Both the position numbers and the translations under genes were made by a program. Shown piece after piece: positions 29,101-37,059 of a DNA stretch of 59,663 nt (the stretch's first letter is position 1; every line of letters starts with the position of its first letter). The notes beneath the pieces were generated by a model. The model was given only the letters and a program-made list of their open reading frames with translations, was not told the origin of the DNA and did not search any database. Source of the DNA: an uncultured Clostridia bacterium (GTDB lineage: Bacteria; Bacillota; Clostridia; Christensenellales; UBA1242). The stretch is taken from assembly GCA_944372505.1 (NCBI GenBank), contig CALVZK010000006.1, forward strand, positions 1 through 59,663. The letters are read 5' to 3'.

Positions 29101-31675
29101 TTAAATAGATTATTTCATTTTTTATATAAATTAAAATTTTTTGATTATTTATATTTAAAGATATCTCAAACATATCATTAATATAATCAATTTTAATTTC
29201 AGAATAGATTTCTAAATTTTTATAATTTAGTTCTAAGTTAAAAGCAATTTGCTCTTGAGAAATTGAATTAAAGGTTTTACCAATTATTTCAATGATATCA
29301 GTTAACTGATTATAATTATTAAAATCAATTTCTTTTATCGAATGATAATTATCAACTATATTTAATTCACAATTAAAATTTGAATTTAAAATTGTAAATT
29401 GATATAAATAATTATTTTCAAAATTCAATTGAAGAGTAAAATTTTTATTGCAAATAGAAAAAGAATCGTTTGTAAAATACACATTAGAATTTTCCAAAAT
29501 ATATTGTAAGTTTTCTATAGAAATAATAGAGGTTAAAAATTCTGTTATTTCTTTAAATTCTAAGCCAAAGTATTCTTTTAGATAGTTTTGGAGTATATCA
29601 ATTTCATTTATAGAAAAAGCAATTTTTGCTTCGTTAATATTAAAATATATAACATTATCTTTTAAATATAAGAATGCTTCATTATTCGTATTATTAATAA
29701 TATTAATTTGAGCAGTAATGTTATTATTATTAATATCTATAAAACCATCTAGAACAATGTCATTGAAATTTGCTTTGAGATCAAAATAGTGATTTTCATT
29801 AACAAAAGATTTTAATAAATTATCTAATATAGGGAAGAATGAATTTAAGGCATCATAATCATTTGTATCAATATTCGGTTTTGTTAATAATTCATCACAT
29901 TTTGATATTGTACCAGAAATTTCAAAAATATCACTTGAAATAATTAACATCAAAGAATTGTCCAAATTTTGAATTTCTATATTGATATTTTTTGTTTGAA
30001 CTATAAATCCGTTTTCTGTTTGTACAAGATTTTCAATTAAATTTGTTTCTGAATTAAACAAACTGAATATATAGGTAGACACTGTATAAATTTGGTTAAA
30101 TACATTTTCAGTTTGTAATATTTCATTTAAGTTTGAATAAAGTTTTAAATTTGCGATTTGTAAATAAATATTTTTGTCTATAAGGTTAACATCAATTGGC
30201 AATCCTAAAATATTAGTTTTTAAAGTAGCGAAAATATCTTCTTTTAGATTTAAATTAAATTTTACAGGAACATTAATTCCTAGAATATTAAGATTAAAAT
30301 TTCCAGTTAGTTGGTTTTCTTTTAAAAGGTCATAAAGGGTTTCAATTGTTGGGATAAATTTGACAAAATCTACATAATTAGAGAGGTCTGTTTTAAGATT
30401 AATTTCTCTAGTAGGGCAACTATTAAAATTTAGGTCGAAGTTAGCATTTGTGATGGATAAATTACTAAATTTATTATTTTCAGTAGTTAAACTTATATTG
30501 CCAAGATCTTCAATAGTAATAAATGTTGTGTTCCCTTGGGTTACGATATTATTCAGGAATGAAAAATCAAGCTTTGATAGATTTAAATCATTTAAGTTAA
30601 AATTTATCATATTAAAAACATTAATAAAGTTTTCAATATCTTTATTTTGAATTGATGAGATTATATTGATTATTAATTCTTTAGGCAAAGAGATATTAAA
30701 AGTCTTATTGAGTAAATTATTTAATTTATCAATATCATCTAAATTGAGAGAGATATATAAATTGCCAATTTCGGCATATAAAGTGTCTTTTAAAAATAAA
30801 AGATTTATTTCATTATCATTAAGATTAAAAGATAATTTTGTATTAAGTGTTGAAGGTTCAAAATCTAATGTACCTTTTATAGGAGTATTATAAATATTTG
30901 CGGTAAAATCCAATGAAATTACATTTTTAGATAATAGGTCAGTAGCCCCAACTACTAAATTTGTTATATTGGTATAATTTTCAATATTTTTATTAATTTC
31001 TATATTTTGAGGATATTCAATATTTCCATGCATTGATATAGAAAAATTATCATTTATTGCAAATGTAGGGACATTAAATTGTTGTAAATTATATTTCAAA
31101 TCTGTAATAAGATTTAGTTTTCCTAAAAAAGGGACATCTATTTCTAATAAAATATCATTTTTGTTTTTTGTTTCAGTTAGATTTTTTAGCATTAATAAAA
31201 TATCATTAATGTTCATGGTTGATAAATCAAGTCCAACAAAATCAAAAATAGAGTTTAAAATCTGTCTTAAAGGTTCTTCAATTTTATCATATTCAAAATA
31301 AACTTTATTATCTTGAATTTCTAAATAAATATTTTGATTTAAATAAGCAAAATTTAAGTTAAAACTTTCATTTTGTGAAAGTATATTAAAATTTCCTTCT
31401 AATTTTAAATCTTCATTATCTTTGGGTATATTAGTTTTTGCATCTAATGAAATAATTGAAGATGAATCATTATTATTAATTTCAATTTGAAGATCTAAGT
31501 TCATATATTCACTAGATTGTAAGTTATTAACTATTTGTGTAAGCTGATAAGGAGCAGATTCTGATTTATTTATAGAGCCATTTTGAAGAGATGAAGAAAG
31601 TTTTATAGTACCAAATGCAGATGCTACAGAAATTAACATATATAAAATTGTGTATAAAAAAATTTTAGCTTTCAT
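26150..31675 (-). CDS. Giant anchored repeat protein (1841 residues, about nine diverged repeats)
   Basis: Unrecognised. One hydrophobic N-terminal segment (residues about 4-23, IFLYTILYMLISVASAFGTI) acts as a signal peptide or anchor. The rest is about nine tandem, strongly diverged units of roughly 180-200 residues. Each unit opens with a helix (pattern Y/F-x-x-I-x-x-L-x-x-L/I) and continues with alternating short beta strands. A recurrent piece reads roughly (I/V)YLxxxNxKxxFSLNEI, for example in DKNIYLQIANLKLYSNLNEI. The composition is extreme: Asn, Ile, Leu, Phe and Ser dominate, and Cys and Trp are rare. The last unit differs and carries an aromatic and basic insertion. The strand-rich repeats resemble LolA/LppX-type half-barrels, which is only an impression. 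It follows the 383-residue anchored protein by nine bases with GGAG inside the gap. A secreted structural or lipid-binding role is a guess. Confidence 0.7.
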   Translation of the reverse strand: MKAKIFLYTILYMLISVASAFGTIKLSSSLQNGSINKSESAPYQLTQIVNNLQSSEYMNLDLQIEINNNDSSSIISLDAKTNIPKDNEDLKLEGNFNILSQNESFNLNFAYLNQNIYLEIQDNKVYFEYDKIEEPLRQILNSIFDFVGLDLSTMNINDILLMLKNLTETKNKNDILLEIDVPFLGKLNLITDLKYNLQQFNVPTFAINDNFSISMHGNIEYPQNIEINKNIENYTNITNLVVGATDLLSKNVISLDFTANIYNTPIKGTLDFEPSTLNTKLSFNLNDNEINLLFLKDTLYAEIGNLYISLNLDDIDKLNNLLNKTFNISLPKELIINIISSIQNKDIENFINVFNMINFNLNDLNLSKLDFSFLNNIVTQGNTTFITIEDLGNISLTTENNKFSNLSITNANFDLNFNSCPTREINLKTDLSNYVDFVKFIPTIETLYDLLKENQLTGNFNLNILGINVPVKFNLNLKEDIFATLKTNILGLPIDVNLIDKNIYLQIANLKLYSNLNEILQTENVFNQIYTVSTYIFSLFNSETNLIENLVQTENGFIVQTKNINIEIQNLDNSLMLIISSDIFEISGTISKCDELLTKPNIDTNDYDALNSFFPILDNLLKSFVNENHYFDLKANFNDIVLDGFIDINNNNITAQINIINNTNNEAFLYLKDNVIYFNINEAKIAFSINEIDILQNYLKEYFGLEFKEITEFLTSIISIENLQYILENSNVYFTNDSFSICNKNFTLQLNFENNYLYQFTILNSNFNCELNIVDNYHSIKEIDFNNYNQLTDIIEIIGKTFNSISQEQIAFNLELNYKNLEIYSEIKIDYINDMFEISLNINNQKILIYIKNEIIYLNYENIFVKFSLNQILDFSNTIQNNIGLNIPLDQILLIYDCLKTKNLTNALKLINFNEFNFSNFNIFALKNLIAKENYLEIEIDNLAIAKLTLNEYGFNSLQIDGIFDLNLSINEFEKINILNTEKYLSLDVIIPTLQNFTEIISNDFLYGNGNINIKNQNFNFDYEISTNNNFIIKFNLYLSSQVLSITYFENTFYIDYSNTKLYFSINDIDKITQFISNTFNINLNIEVIFQILDKLINTNNNDPFINQIIPTENGFIIKTLNNFYFSFSTNNLDASIQIKTDNFIIDTNFFTSNNVLLFTKPNIQSYTNICSLLDHISNIYNYIKEDSINLEISGSFNEYAINGYLNYENKNISVLLNISKNDLNLELIFYQNSIFLSYNNIKLQFGLNELNLLNQFTMNYLNFNILTYLPEFFNNIFSLEKILNSLTLKIDNTSIDLNYNELFISICLTNNKNYSASINYKSLNISVNLLQDKVYVSPVGIYSKLSDAMNLLNTLVDFLSKKQFDLGLTFNINDQVVYGNFQFDLKNQFQFGGTIYSNTVEKMNLKMYTENDWSYFNLNGLLLKMNNSSFKQSIYILLNSFGINTSFLRIFDDINLDLDFSGIQSNFNFLTDMATENVVEFISYIKSLKIDTYNFIITFDGTKIYNNPNAKDLSISFISNGSRVSTILIENLYSDDNLTDILSISISVNYFSYISKLDKNLNYYDISGINDILKSVVNMSNKNYFLITGTLNIKGNIIGINISYKVYYKIYMKIVENGKFEIYGEIKNIPVINGVNNDVPYQFGDTDGGYNRHLYFYYKDGYVYLHRTERVSIMFGASSRVYEKTTKIPLSHLLQNIGYYIQYCLGLQDNIMDSINNSMNNGQKFINWANVLIGFSFNNSTYNFVLNMAEITGNDILGDFNLSLEISNDNQGKNYIKNISFSLYMPLSSNISLTMSSNNTSIIIYEESIDMESFYNFISSYQYAPFEEWQANNGSWTKVK

Positions 31676-31684
31676 TATTTTCTC

Positions 31685-32836
31685 CTAAAAATCAAATAAA
31701 AATTTTGTATTTAATGTACCAGTACACTTTGCTCCCATTGAAAATTTTACAGCTGTATATTTTTCTACAGTATCAATTGAAATAAAATTCCAATTTTCAT
31801 CAATAGTAATAGTCTGTTCAATAGAGGTAAATACAGGATCTGTTTCAAGTCCGCCAGAACGTTTAACTTGTTTATAATAGTTTAGTACACTATAAATAGG
31901 GTGTAATTGAAAAATAAAAGAATATGTTCCATCATTATTTTTTATTGTTGTTGAAGATTCTTTATTTATTATAGTTGACTCTGAAATAATGTATGGATTG
32001 ATAGTATTAACATAACTTCCTGTAAGTTCTTTGTACTCTTCAGAAGTTAATGTTTTTTCTGCCTCCCATGTTGCCGACATTGACCCGTCATCATTAGTTA
32101 TAATAGAAGAGCCTGTACTTAAATAGACAATGTTTTCGCCCTTATTCATCTCTTCTTTTGTCGCCACTTTAACAAGTCCTACACTAATGCTTTCAAAAGA
32201 ATATTTTTTTCCATCAAACGTTTTAGCACTATAAATTGTTTGAGAAGCAATAGTTGATACCATTCCATTTCCAATTGCAGCATAAGATTTTGAATTCTCG
32301 GCATTGTATAAAGCCAAAAGATAATTATCAAGCACATTTAATCGGGTAGACAACGGATCTATGTTTTGTGATTTTGCAATTTCAAGGAAGTTAGATTTAT
32401 CATTTTCATTATTTATTCCCAGTTTTGCAAAGGTGGTGTTAACATCTGGCAAATAATCACTAACTAAATAATTACTATAAATAACAGTGCTTTTTAAAAC
32501 AGCGTTAAAGTACCATACACCTAATCCACTTCCTGTAAATATGGCAAGAATTAATAAAATAGCTAATGCCCTTATGTTTTTTTTAAAAGTACCTTTTTGA
32601 TATTCTCTTTCTTCTAACTCATTTTTAAGTCTTTGTTTTTCTTTTTCTAATTTTTCTTTTTCTTTTTGTGATAGGAGTTTCTTTTTCTTCATAATTTTAG
32701 ATAGCTTTTTGTTTTTGTAAGTATAAAAAAAACATCCAAAATTATCCACATAAAAAGAGAGACTTTCTTTAGAAGTTAAAATTAAAGTCACATCAGTTAG
32801 TTTAATTATATAATCATTCTGCTTTTTATTAGTCAT
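31685..32836 (-). CDS. Membrane-anchored protein, partner of the giant repeat protein
   Basis: Unrecognised, 383 residues. I chose the ATG at 32836 because GGGGTG lies seven bases upstream; an in-frame GTG sits at 32845. A later ATG at about 32692 (MKKKKLLSQKEK) is possible but has no ribosome site. A cytoplasmic Lys/Glu coiled-coil stretch (residues about 50-85) leads to one membrane helix (LAILLILAIFTGSGLGVWYF, about 92-111). About 270 external residues follow, with mixed alpha/beta content and no catalytic motif I can see. Its stop codon abuts the GGAG of the giant gene, so the two are translated together. A roughly 205-base leader with stable hairpins precedes it. Confidence 0.72.
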   Translation of the reverse strand: MTNKKQNDYIIKLTDVTLILTSKESLSFYVDNFGCFFYTYKNKKLSKIMKKKKLLSQKEKEKLEKEKQRLKNELEEREYQKGTFKKNIRALAILLILAIFTGSGLGVWYFNAVLKSTVIYSNYLVSDYLPDVNTTFAKLGINNENDKSNFLEIAKSQNIDPLSTRLNVLDNYLLALYNAENSKSYAAIGNGMVSTIASQTIYSAKTFDGKKYSFESISVGLVKVATKEEMNKGENIVYLSTGSSIITNDDGSMSATWEAEKTLTSEEYKELTGSYVNTINPYIISESTIINKESSTTIKNNDGTYSFIFQLHPIYSVLNYYKQVKRSGGLETDPVFTSIEQTITIDENWNFISIDTVEKYTAVKFSMGAKCTGTLNTKFLFDF

Positions 32837-32845
32837 GTTATGCAC

Positions 32846-33050
32846 CCCGAAAAAGGTTCAGCATACATACCTATTTTTGTCGTAGTTCAATATATTTATA
32901 TGTATACATGGCTTGTCCATGTGAATAAATCTAGAAAATTTAAGGAGTGGTCTAAAACGACTAAAACGGATATGTTAGTGAATCCTTAAATAGAATTCTT
33001 GCCTAGCATGGCTAGGTCAACCCCTTAACTATGTAGTTTATACCTACATC
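32846..33050 (-). ncRNA. Structured leader or small RNA of unknown class
   Basis: Transcribed from the consensus promoter at 33082-33054. In RNA order from the 5' end there are four structures. First is an ATGTAG/CTACAT hairpin with a seven-base loop. Second is a 9-bp long-range stem, TTAAGGGGT with ACTCCTTAA. Third, inside that stem, is a CCTAGC-CAT-GCTAGG hairpin and a GGAT/ATCC stem. Fourth, after it, is ACATGG-ACAAG-CCATGT. No terminator is seen before the coding region, so it is probably a 5' UTR, although processing is possible. I could not match it to T-box, lysine, cobalamin, SAM, SRP, tmRNA or RNase P sequence signatures. Candidates to test are 6S RNA, the raiA motif or an undescribed element. 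Confidence 0.6.
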
Positions 33051-33053
33051 AAT

Positions 33054-33082
33054 ATTATATAATATAAATAATAAAGTGTCAA
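33054..33082 (-). promoter_or_regulatory. Perfect consensus sigma-A promoter of leader/giant-protein unit
   Basis: On the minus strand TTGACA (33082-33077) and TATAAT (33059-33054) are separated by exactly 17 bases. It is the only fully consensus promoter I found in the window. Confidence 0.85.
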
Positions 33083-33147
33083 CAGATTTTTAAAAAAAAG
33101 GTTATAAATAAAAATAAAATATTTTGCATAAATATACATAAAAATAT

Positions 33148-33177
33148 TTGACAAGAATTTTTGGTTGTGTATACTAT
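33148..33177 (+). promoter_or_regulatory. Promoter of the divergent 216-residue protein gene
   Basis: TTGACA and TACTAT are spaced 18 bases, divergent from the leader RNA promoter 65 bases away. Confidence 0.6.
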
Positions 33178-33212
33178 AATAATGTAACAAACTGATGTAC
33201 CAAGGAGAAAAA

Positions 33213-33863
33213 ATGGAAAAAGAAAATTACGATTACGAAAGATTAATTGATATAGAAATGTACTCAAAAGATATAAAAGAAAGTTTTATAGAAGGAACAG
33301 AAGAAAGTGAGTTTTGGTATTTAATTAATAGTTATTTAAAGATTTTATATCCTTCCTTAAAGGAAGAACTTGATAATAAAATAAGAAATGTAATAAAATC
33401 ATCTGAAAAGTTTAGCAAATATTTTAATAAAATAGATAATAATAAAGCAATTGAGGAATATTTGAAACTGATAGATAATAATGTGATAATAAAACATGAA
33501 AGTTATGATACGATAATCAAAAAGTTGGCAACTTCTGTTATATCTAATACGATTGAAAAAGGAGAAATAAGCAAAAATTCCGGAATAAACAATTTGAGAA
33601 CTTTATATAACGGAGATATTGAATTATTCAATGAAACAGATAAATCTTTAACAGAAAATTTTCTAAAAATAATTGAACAAAATGCGGGAAAAAGTGGTGT
33701 GGAAAAAGCCTTGCAATATGCTCAAAAACAAGCAGAAATCGTAATAGAAGATAAATCTAAATATTATGAAGATGTTGTAAAATATCTAGTTGGATTTTAT
33801 GCAAATGTTGGATTAGCTAAAATTCAAGAAATGGAAGAACAAGGAATTGTTGAAAGTGAATAG
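33213..33863 (+). CDS. Unknown acidic helical protein
   Basis: A 216-residue soluble protein with no family I recognise. The start at 33213 is chosen because AAGGAG lies six bases upstream; an earlier in-frame ATG at 33195 is on the wrong side of it. It is rich in Glu, Lys, Ile and Asn, probably mostly helical, with no Cys, no membrane segment and no catalytic motif. It is divergent from the leader/giant-protein transcript. It stands alone, and the next promoter (for rplM) begins 38 bases after its stop. A regulatory or partner role for the neighbouring unit cannot be shown. Confidence 0.65.
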   Translation: MEKENYDYERLIDIEMYSKDIKESFIEGTEESEFWYLINSYLKILYPSLKEELDNKIRNVIKSSEKFSKYFNKIDNNKAIEEYLKLIDNNVIIKHESYDTIIKKLATSVISNTIEKGEISKNSGINNLRTLYNGDIELFNETDKSLTENFLKIIEQNAGKSGVEKALQYAQKQAEIVIEDKSKYYEDVVKYLVGFYANVGLAKIQEMEEQGIVESE

Positions 33864-33901
33864 TTTTATATAAAAATATTTTTTGAAATTGTAAAAAATA
33901 C

Positions 33902-33930
33902 TTGACAATATAAATTTAATTATATAAAAT
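33902..33930 (+). promoter_or_regulatory. rplM-rpsI promoter
   Basis: TTGACA and TAAAAT are spaced 17 bases; transcription should start at about 33935-33938, on the hairpin described next. Confidence 0.75.
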
Positions 33931-33933
33931 ATA

Positions 33934-33958
33934 AGCGTCTTTATTTAAGGCGTTTTTT
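33934..33958 (+). promoter_or_regulatory. Terminator-like hairpin at the 5' end of the rplM transcript (possible L13 leader)
   Basis: AGCGTCTT / AAGGCGTT form an 8-bp stem with a five-base loop followed by TTTT. It begins almost at the predicted start site of the rplM transcript. It could end transcripts from the gene at 33213. It could also be part of an L13-type autoregulatory leader, known upstream of rplM in Firmicutes. The 100 bases between it and rplM hold no gene. Confidence 0.55.
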
Positions 33959-34060
33959 GTTTGTATTAGCCCCACAAAGAAAATTTGCCTGTTAAAGAAA
34001 AATGGTCTATCCCGAAGAAGATCAATTAATAAATTTTAAATTACATTTCGGAGGAATTTA

Positions 34061-34504
34061 ATGAAAACTTACATGGCAAAATCAGCAGACATTGAAAGAA
34101 AATGGTTGCTTATTGATGCGGCTGGAATTCCACTTGGTAGAGTGGCAACAGCAGTTGCTGATATTTTAACAGGAAAAAAGAAAACAATTTATACACCTCA
34201 TGTTGACTGTGGGGATTATTGTGTAGTTATTAATGCTGACAAAATAGAACTTACAGGAAATAAACTTGAAGATAAAAAGTTAAGATGGCATACAGGATAT
34301 CCTGGTGGTTTAAAAGAAGTTAAGTATGGAACTCTTATGAAAGATAATTCACCAAAAGCATTACAAGTTGCAGTAAAAGGCATGCTTCCAAAAACTTCTC
34401 TTGGCAGAAAACAAATTACAAGATTACACATTTATAAAAATGAAGAGCATTCTCAACAAGCTCAAAAACCAGAAAAAGTTGAGATAAAAGGAGCTAGAAA
34501 CTAA
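34061..34504 (+). CDS. rplM: 50S ribosomal protein L13
   Basis: A 147-residue primary rRNA-binding protein of the large subunit, important early in assembly. It has [19 protein letters not shown] at the start, [14 protein letters not shown], the GYPGG motif and [13 protein letters not shown], all typical. The length is normal (142-150). GGAGG precedes the ATG. The rpsI start overlaps its stop (TAATG), the usual rplM-rpsI pair. Confidence 0.98.
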   Translation: MKTYMAKSADIERKWLLIDAAGIPLGRVATAVADILTGKKKTIYTPHVDCGDYCVVINADKIELTGNKLEDKKLRWHTGYPGGLKEVKYGTLMKDNSPKALQVAVKGMLPKTSLGRKQITRLHIYKNEEHSQQAQKPEKVEIKGARN

Positions 34505-34914
34505 TGGCAGAGAAAAAAAGTAAAGCAGTTAGTCAAATAATATCAACTGGTAGAAGAAAAAAATCTATTGCAAGAGTTAGACTTTTCCCTGGAACAGGTA
34601 AATGTGTTGTTAATGGAAGAGATATGGGAGAATACTTACAAAGAGACACACTTCTTTTAGTTGCTCGTCAACCATTTGAAATTACATCTACAGGAGAAAA
34701 GTACGATGTTATTGCTCGTGTTCATGGTGGCGGAATTTCTGGTCAAGCAGGAGCATTGTGTCACGGTATTGCAAGAGCACTTGTAAGAGCAGACGAACAA
34801 TTTAAACCTGAACTTAAAAAGGCTGGACTTCTAACTCGTGACCCAAGAATGAAAGAAAGAAAGAAATATGGGTTAAAGAAAGCAAGAAAAGCATCACAGT
34901 TCTCAAAAAGATAA
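34504..34914 (+). CDS. rpsI: 30S ribosomal protein S9
   Basis: A 136-residue small-subunit protein whose C-terminal tail reaches the P-site t[16 protein letters not shown] and [21 protein letters not shown] are diagnostic, and the protein ends in the conserved basic tail [12 protein letters not shown]. Its ATG overlaps the rplM stop by one base. A terminator follows. Confidence 0.98.
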   Translation: MAEKKSKAVSQIISTGRRKKSIARVRLFPGTGKCVVNGRDMGEYLQRDTLLLVARQPFEITSTGEKYDVIARVHGGGISGQAGALCHGIARALVRADEQFKPELKKAGLLTRDPRMKERKKYGLKKARKASQFSKR

Positions 34915-34920
34915 AATACA

Positions 34921-34947
34921 AAAGATATGCGGCGCATATCTTTTTTT
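34921..34947 (+). terminator. rplM-rpsI terminator
   Basis: AAAGATATGC / GCATATCTTT form a 10-bp stem with a three-base loop followed by T's. Confidence 0.9.
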
Positions 34948-34996
34948 ATTTAAAATGTTAAATTATTTAAATTAATGACAATACAATTATTAAAAA

Positions 34997-35011
34997 TGGT
35001 ATAATATAATA
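34997..35011 (+). promoter_or_regulatory. Extended -10 promoter of trxB
   Basis: A TGGTATAAT extended -10 element lies about 60 bases before the trxB start, with no good -35 at normal spacing. Confidence 0.4.
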
Positions 35012-35065
35012 TAAAACATTTTGCGTTTAATTAAAATATATGTTATAAATGGAAAAGGAGAAAAC

Positions 35066-35992
35066 ATGGTATACGATATATTGGTAATAGGTGCAGGACC
35101 TGCAGGAATATCAGCAGCAATTTATGCTAAACGTGCGGGGAGAGAAGTCGCAATTATTGAAAAGGCTATTCCCGGAGGACAACTAGGGTTAATAGGATTA
35201 ATAGAAAACTATGCAGGATTTAGCAAAATAGATGGGAATGAACTTGCTTATAAATTTTACCAACATGCTTTAAGTTTAAATATTCCATTTATTATGCAAG
35301 AAGTTGTTGATTATGATTTTGATAAAGATTTAAAAGAAGTTATTTGTAATAAAGATACATTTAAAGCTAAAGCAATAATTTTAGCCCTTGGAAGTCATTC
35401 TCGGGAATTAAATATAGCAGGCGAACAAGAGTTAAAGGGTCGCGGAGTAAGTTATTGTGCTTTGTGTGATGGTAATTTTTTTAAGGGTAAAGATGTTGCT
35501 GTAATAGGTTCAGGAGATAGCGCTTTTTCAGATGTGGCATATCTTTCTAACATATGTAATAAGGTTTATCTTTTAACAAAAGAAGAATTAAAATTGCATA
35601 ATTATGCAGAAAACGAGTTTGAAAACAAGACTAATGTAGTTTTATTAAAAGGTGCGATTTCTCAAAAAATTGAAGGAGATGACAAAGTAGAACGTTTGAT
35701 ATATAAAGATAATGAAAATGTTCATTCAATCAAAGTCGATGGTATATTTGTAGCCATAGGGAGAAAACCTGACACAGAAGTTTTGAAAAATAAAATAAAA
35801 ATTGATAATTCTGGATTTATAATAACTGATAGCCAAATGAAAACAAGTACTGATGGAGTTTTTGCTTGTGGTGATGTAAGAATGGGTAGTATAAGACAAA
35901 TTGCTACTGCCGTAGGAGATGGTGCTATTGCTGGAACAGAGGCAAATAAATATGTTTTACTTTATGATCATAAAAAGAAAAATAAAATATAA
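35066..35992 (+). CDS. trxB: Thioredoxin reductase (NAD(P)H- or ferredoxin-linked)
   Basis: A 308-residue FAD-dependent disulfide reductase that keeps thioredoxin reduced. The start at 35066 follows AAAGGAG; an in-frame start 45 bases upstream is less likely. The FAD site is GAGPAGISAAIYAKRAG (residues about 9-25). The redox pair is in YCALCDG, a CALC variant of the more common CATC. The pyridine nucleotide motif is IGSGDSAFSD, and the C-terminal FAD contact is FACGDVR ... QIATAVGDGAIAG. No thioredoxin gene is adjacent. Flavin:ferredoxin variants of this fold exist in clostridia, so the electron donor is not certain. Confidence 0.92.
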   Translation: MVYDILVIGAGPAGISAAIYAKRAGREVAIIEKAIPGGQLGLIGLIENYAGFSKIDGNELAYKFYQHALSLNIPFIMQEVVDYDFDKDLKEVICNKDTFKAKAIILALGSHSRELNIAGEQELKGRGVSYCALCDGNFFKGKDVAVIGSGDSAFSDVAYLSNICNKVYLLTKEELKLHNYAENEFENKTNVVLLKGAISQKIEGDDKVERLIYKDNENVHSIKVDGIFVAIGRKPDTEVLKNKIKIDNSGFIITDSQMKTSTDGVFACGDVRMGSIRQIATAVGDGAIAGTEANKYVLLYDHKKKNKI

Positions 35993-36024
35993 GCAAGTTA
36001 ATAATTTGAAGGTATAAGTTTAAC

Positions 36025-36052
36025 AAAAAAATCCGCATTTTGCGGATTTTTT
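36025..36052. terminator. Bidirectional terminator between trxB and degV
   Basis: AAAAAATCCGC / GCGGATTTTTT form an 11-bp stem with a five-base loop between convergent genes. Confidence 0.9.
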
Positions 36053-36881
36053 AAAAGCATATTATAAGCCCTTTTTCTAAAGCATAATAAGAACATAGTC
36101 CTCTCATTGGTAAAATTTGTATTTCTTTAAAATTACAATTTTTTTCCAAATCATCTTTTATTTGATTTGCTTCATTTTCAGCAAAGCAATGTGTGATAAT
36201 TAGTTTATTTTTAGAAAAATCTTTTGCTTTTTCTTTTATCATTTGGACTAATTTTATAAAGCAATTTTTTATTCCAATAATCTTTTTTGCCATTTTAATT
36301 TCGCCTTCATGAGCAATACATATAGGTCTGATAACCAAAGTACTTGCAATAAGACCAGCAATTCTGCTCATTCTTCCATTGTTAACTAAATTGTCAAATT
36401 TTTGCAAAATGAAGTAAAGGCTACGTTCTTTAGTGTATTTAGTTATTTCATTTTGGATTTCCTCAAAAGAAATACCACTTTTAATAAGTGAAACAAGTTT
36501 TTCTACTATTAAAATTTCTGTACCACTACATTGTTTTGAGTCGATAACAAAAATATTTTCTGGTTTTGAATAAGAATTTTTAGCCACGCAAGCAGAATTA
36601 TAACTTCCGGATAATTTAGATGTTATCGTAACTATAAAAGTGTATTTTGCATTATCAAATTCTTGTAAAAAAGATTGTGGGGCAGGACATGCACTTGAAT
36701 TCTTTTTTGAGGCATGCATATCTTCAAGCATTTGTTTACAATCGAGTTCATCGTTGTCTACATATTCTTTTTCATTGACATTGATAGTAAGAGGAATAAC
36801 TTTAAATCCAATTTCTTCATCTTCAATAAAGTTGTTTTTTAGGTCACTTGCACTATCAACAAGTATTTGGTATTCTTTCAT
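36051..36881 (-). CDS. DegV-family fatty-acid-binding protein (FakB type)
   Basis: A 276-residue cytosolic two-domain protein. Members bind a fatty acid and present it to the kinase FakA for phosphorylation. The start ATG at 36881 has GGAG six bases upstream; an in-frame ATG four codons earlier overlaps that site. Motifs are VDSASDL (residues 7-13), the ligand-site loop TITSKLSGSYNSA, and IDSKQCSGTEIL, with KFDNLVNNGRMSR in the C-terminal domain. The usual length is about 280. FakA is not in the window. Confidence 0.93.
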   Translation of the reverse strand: MKEYQILVDSASDLKNNFIEDEEIGFKVIPLTINVNEKEYVDNDELDCKQMLEDMHASKKNSSACPAPQSFLQEFDNAKYTFIVTITSKLSGSYNSACVAKNSYSKPENIFVIDSKQCSGTEILIVEKLVSLIKSGISFEEIQNEITKYTKERSLYFILQKFDNLVNNGRMSRIAGLIASTLVIRPICIAHEGEIKMAKKIIGIKNCFIKLVQMIKEKAKDFSKNKLIITHCFAENEANQIKDDLEKNCNFKEIQILPMRGLCSYYALEKGLIICF

Positions 36882-37059
36882 ATTTTTCTCCATTTATATA
36901 CATATTCAAATTTAAAATAATTTATAACAAAATTGAATAAGATAAACTTTAAGTTATCAAAACAAGTATAATATCTTTTTAAAAAAATTCAAAGCAAATG
37001 TCAATACAATTTTTTTTAATTTTGCTTTTTATTAAAAATTTTGTCGAAAAACAAAAAAA

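Noticed and set aside
26150-32836. Prophage or integrated element
   Set aside because: No integrase, terminase, capsid or attachment-site repeats were seen on either side; flanking genes are housekeeping.
32846-33050. Leader RNA as a T-box or transfer-messenger RNA
   Set aside because: The T-box AGGGTGG core and the tmRNA ends and TTCGA arm are missing.
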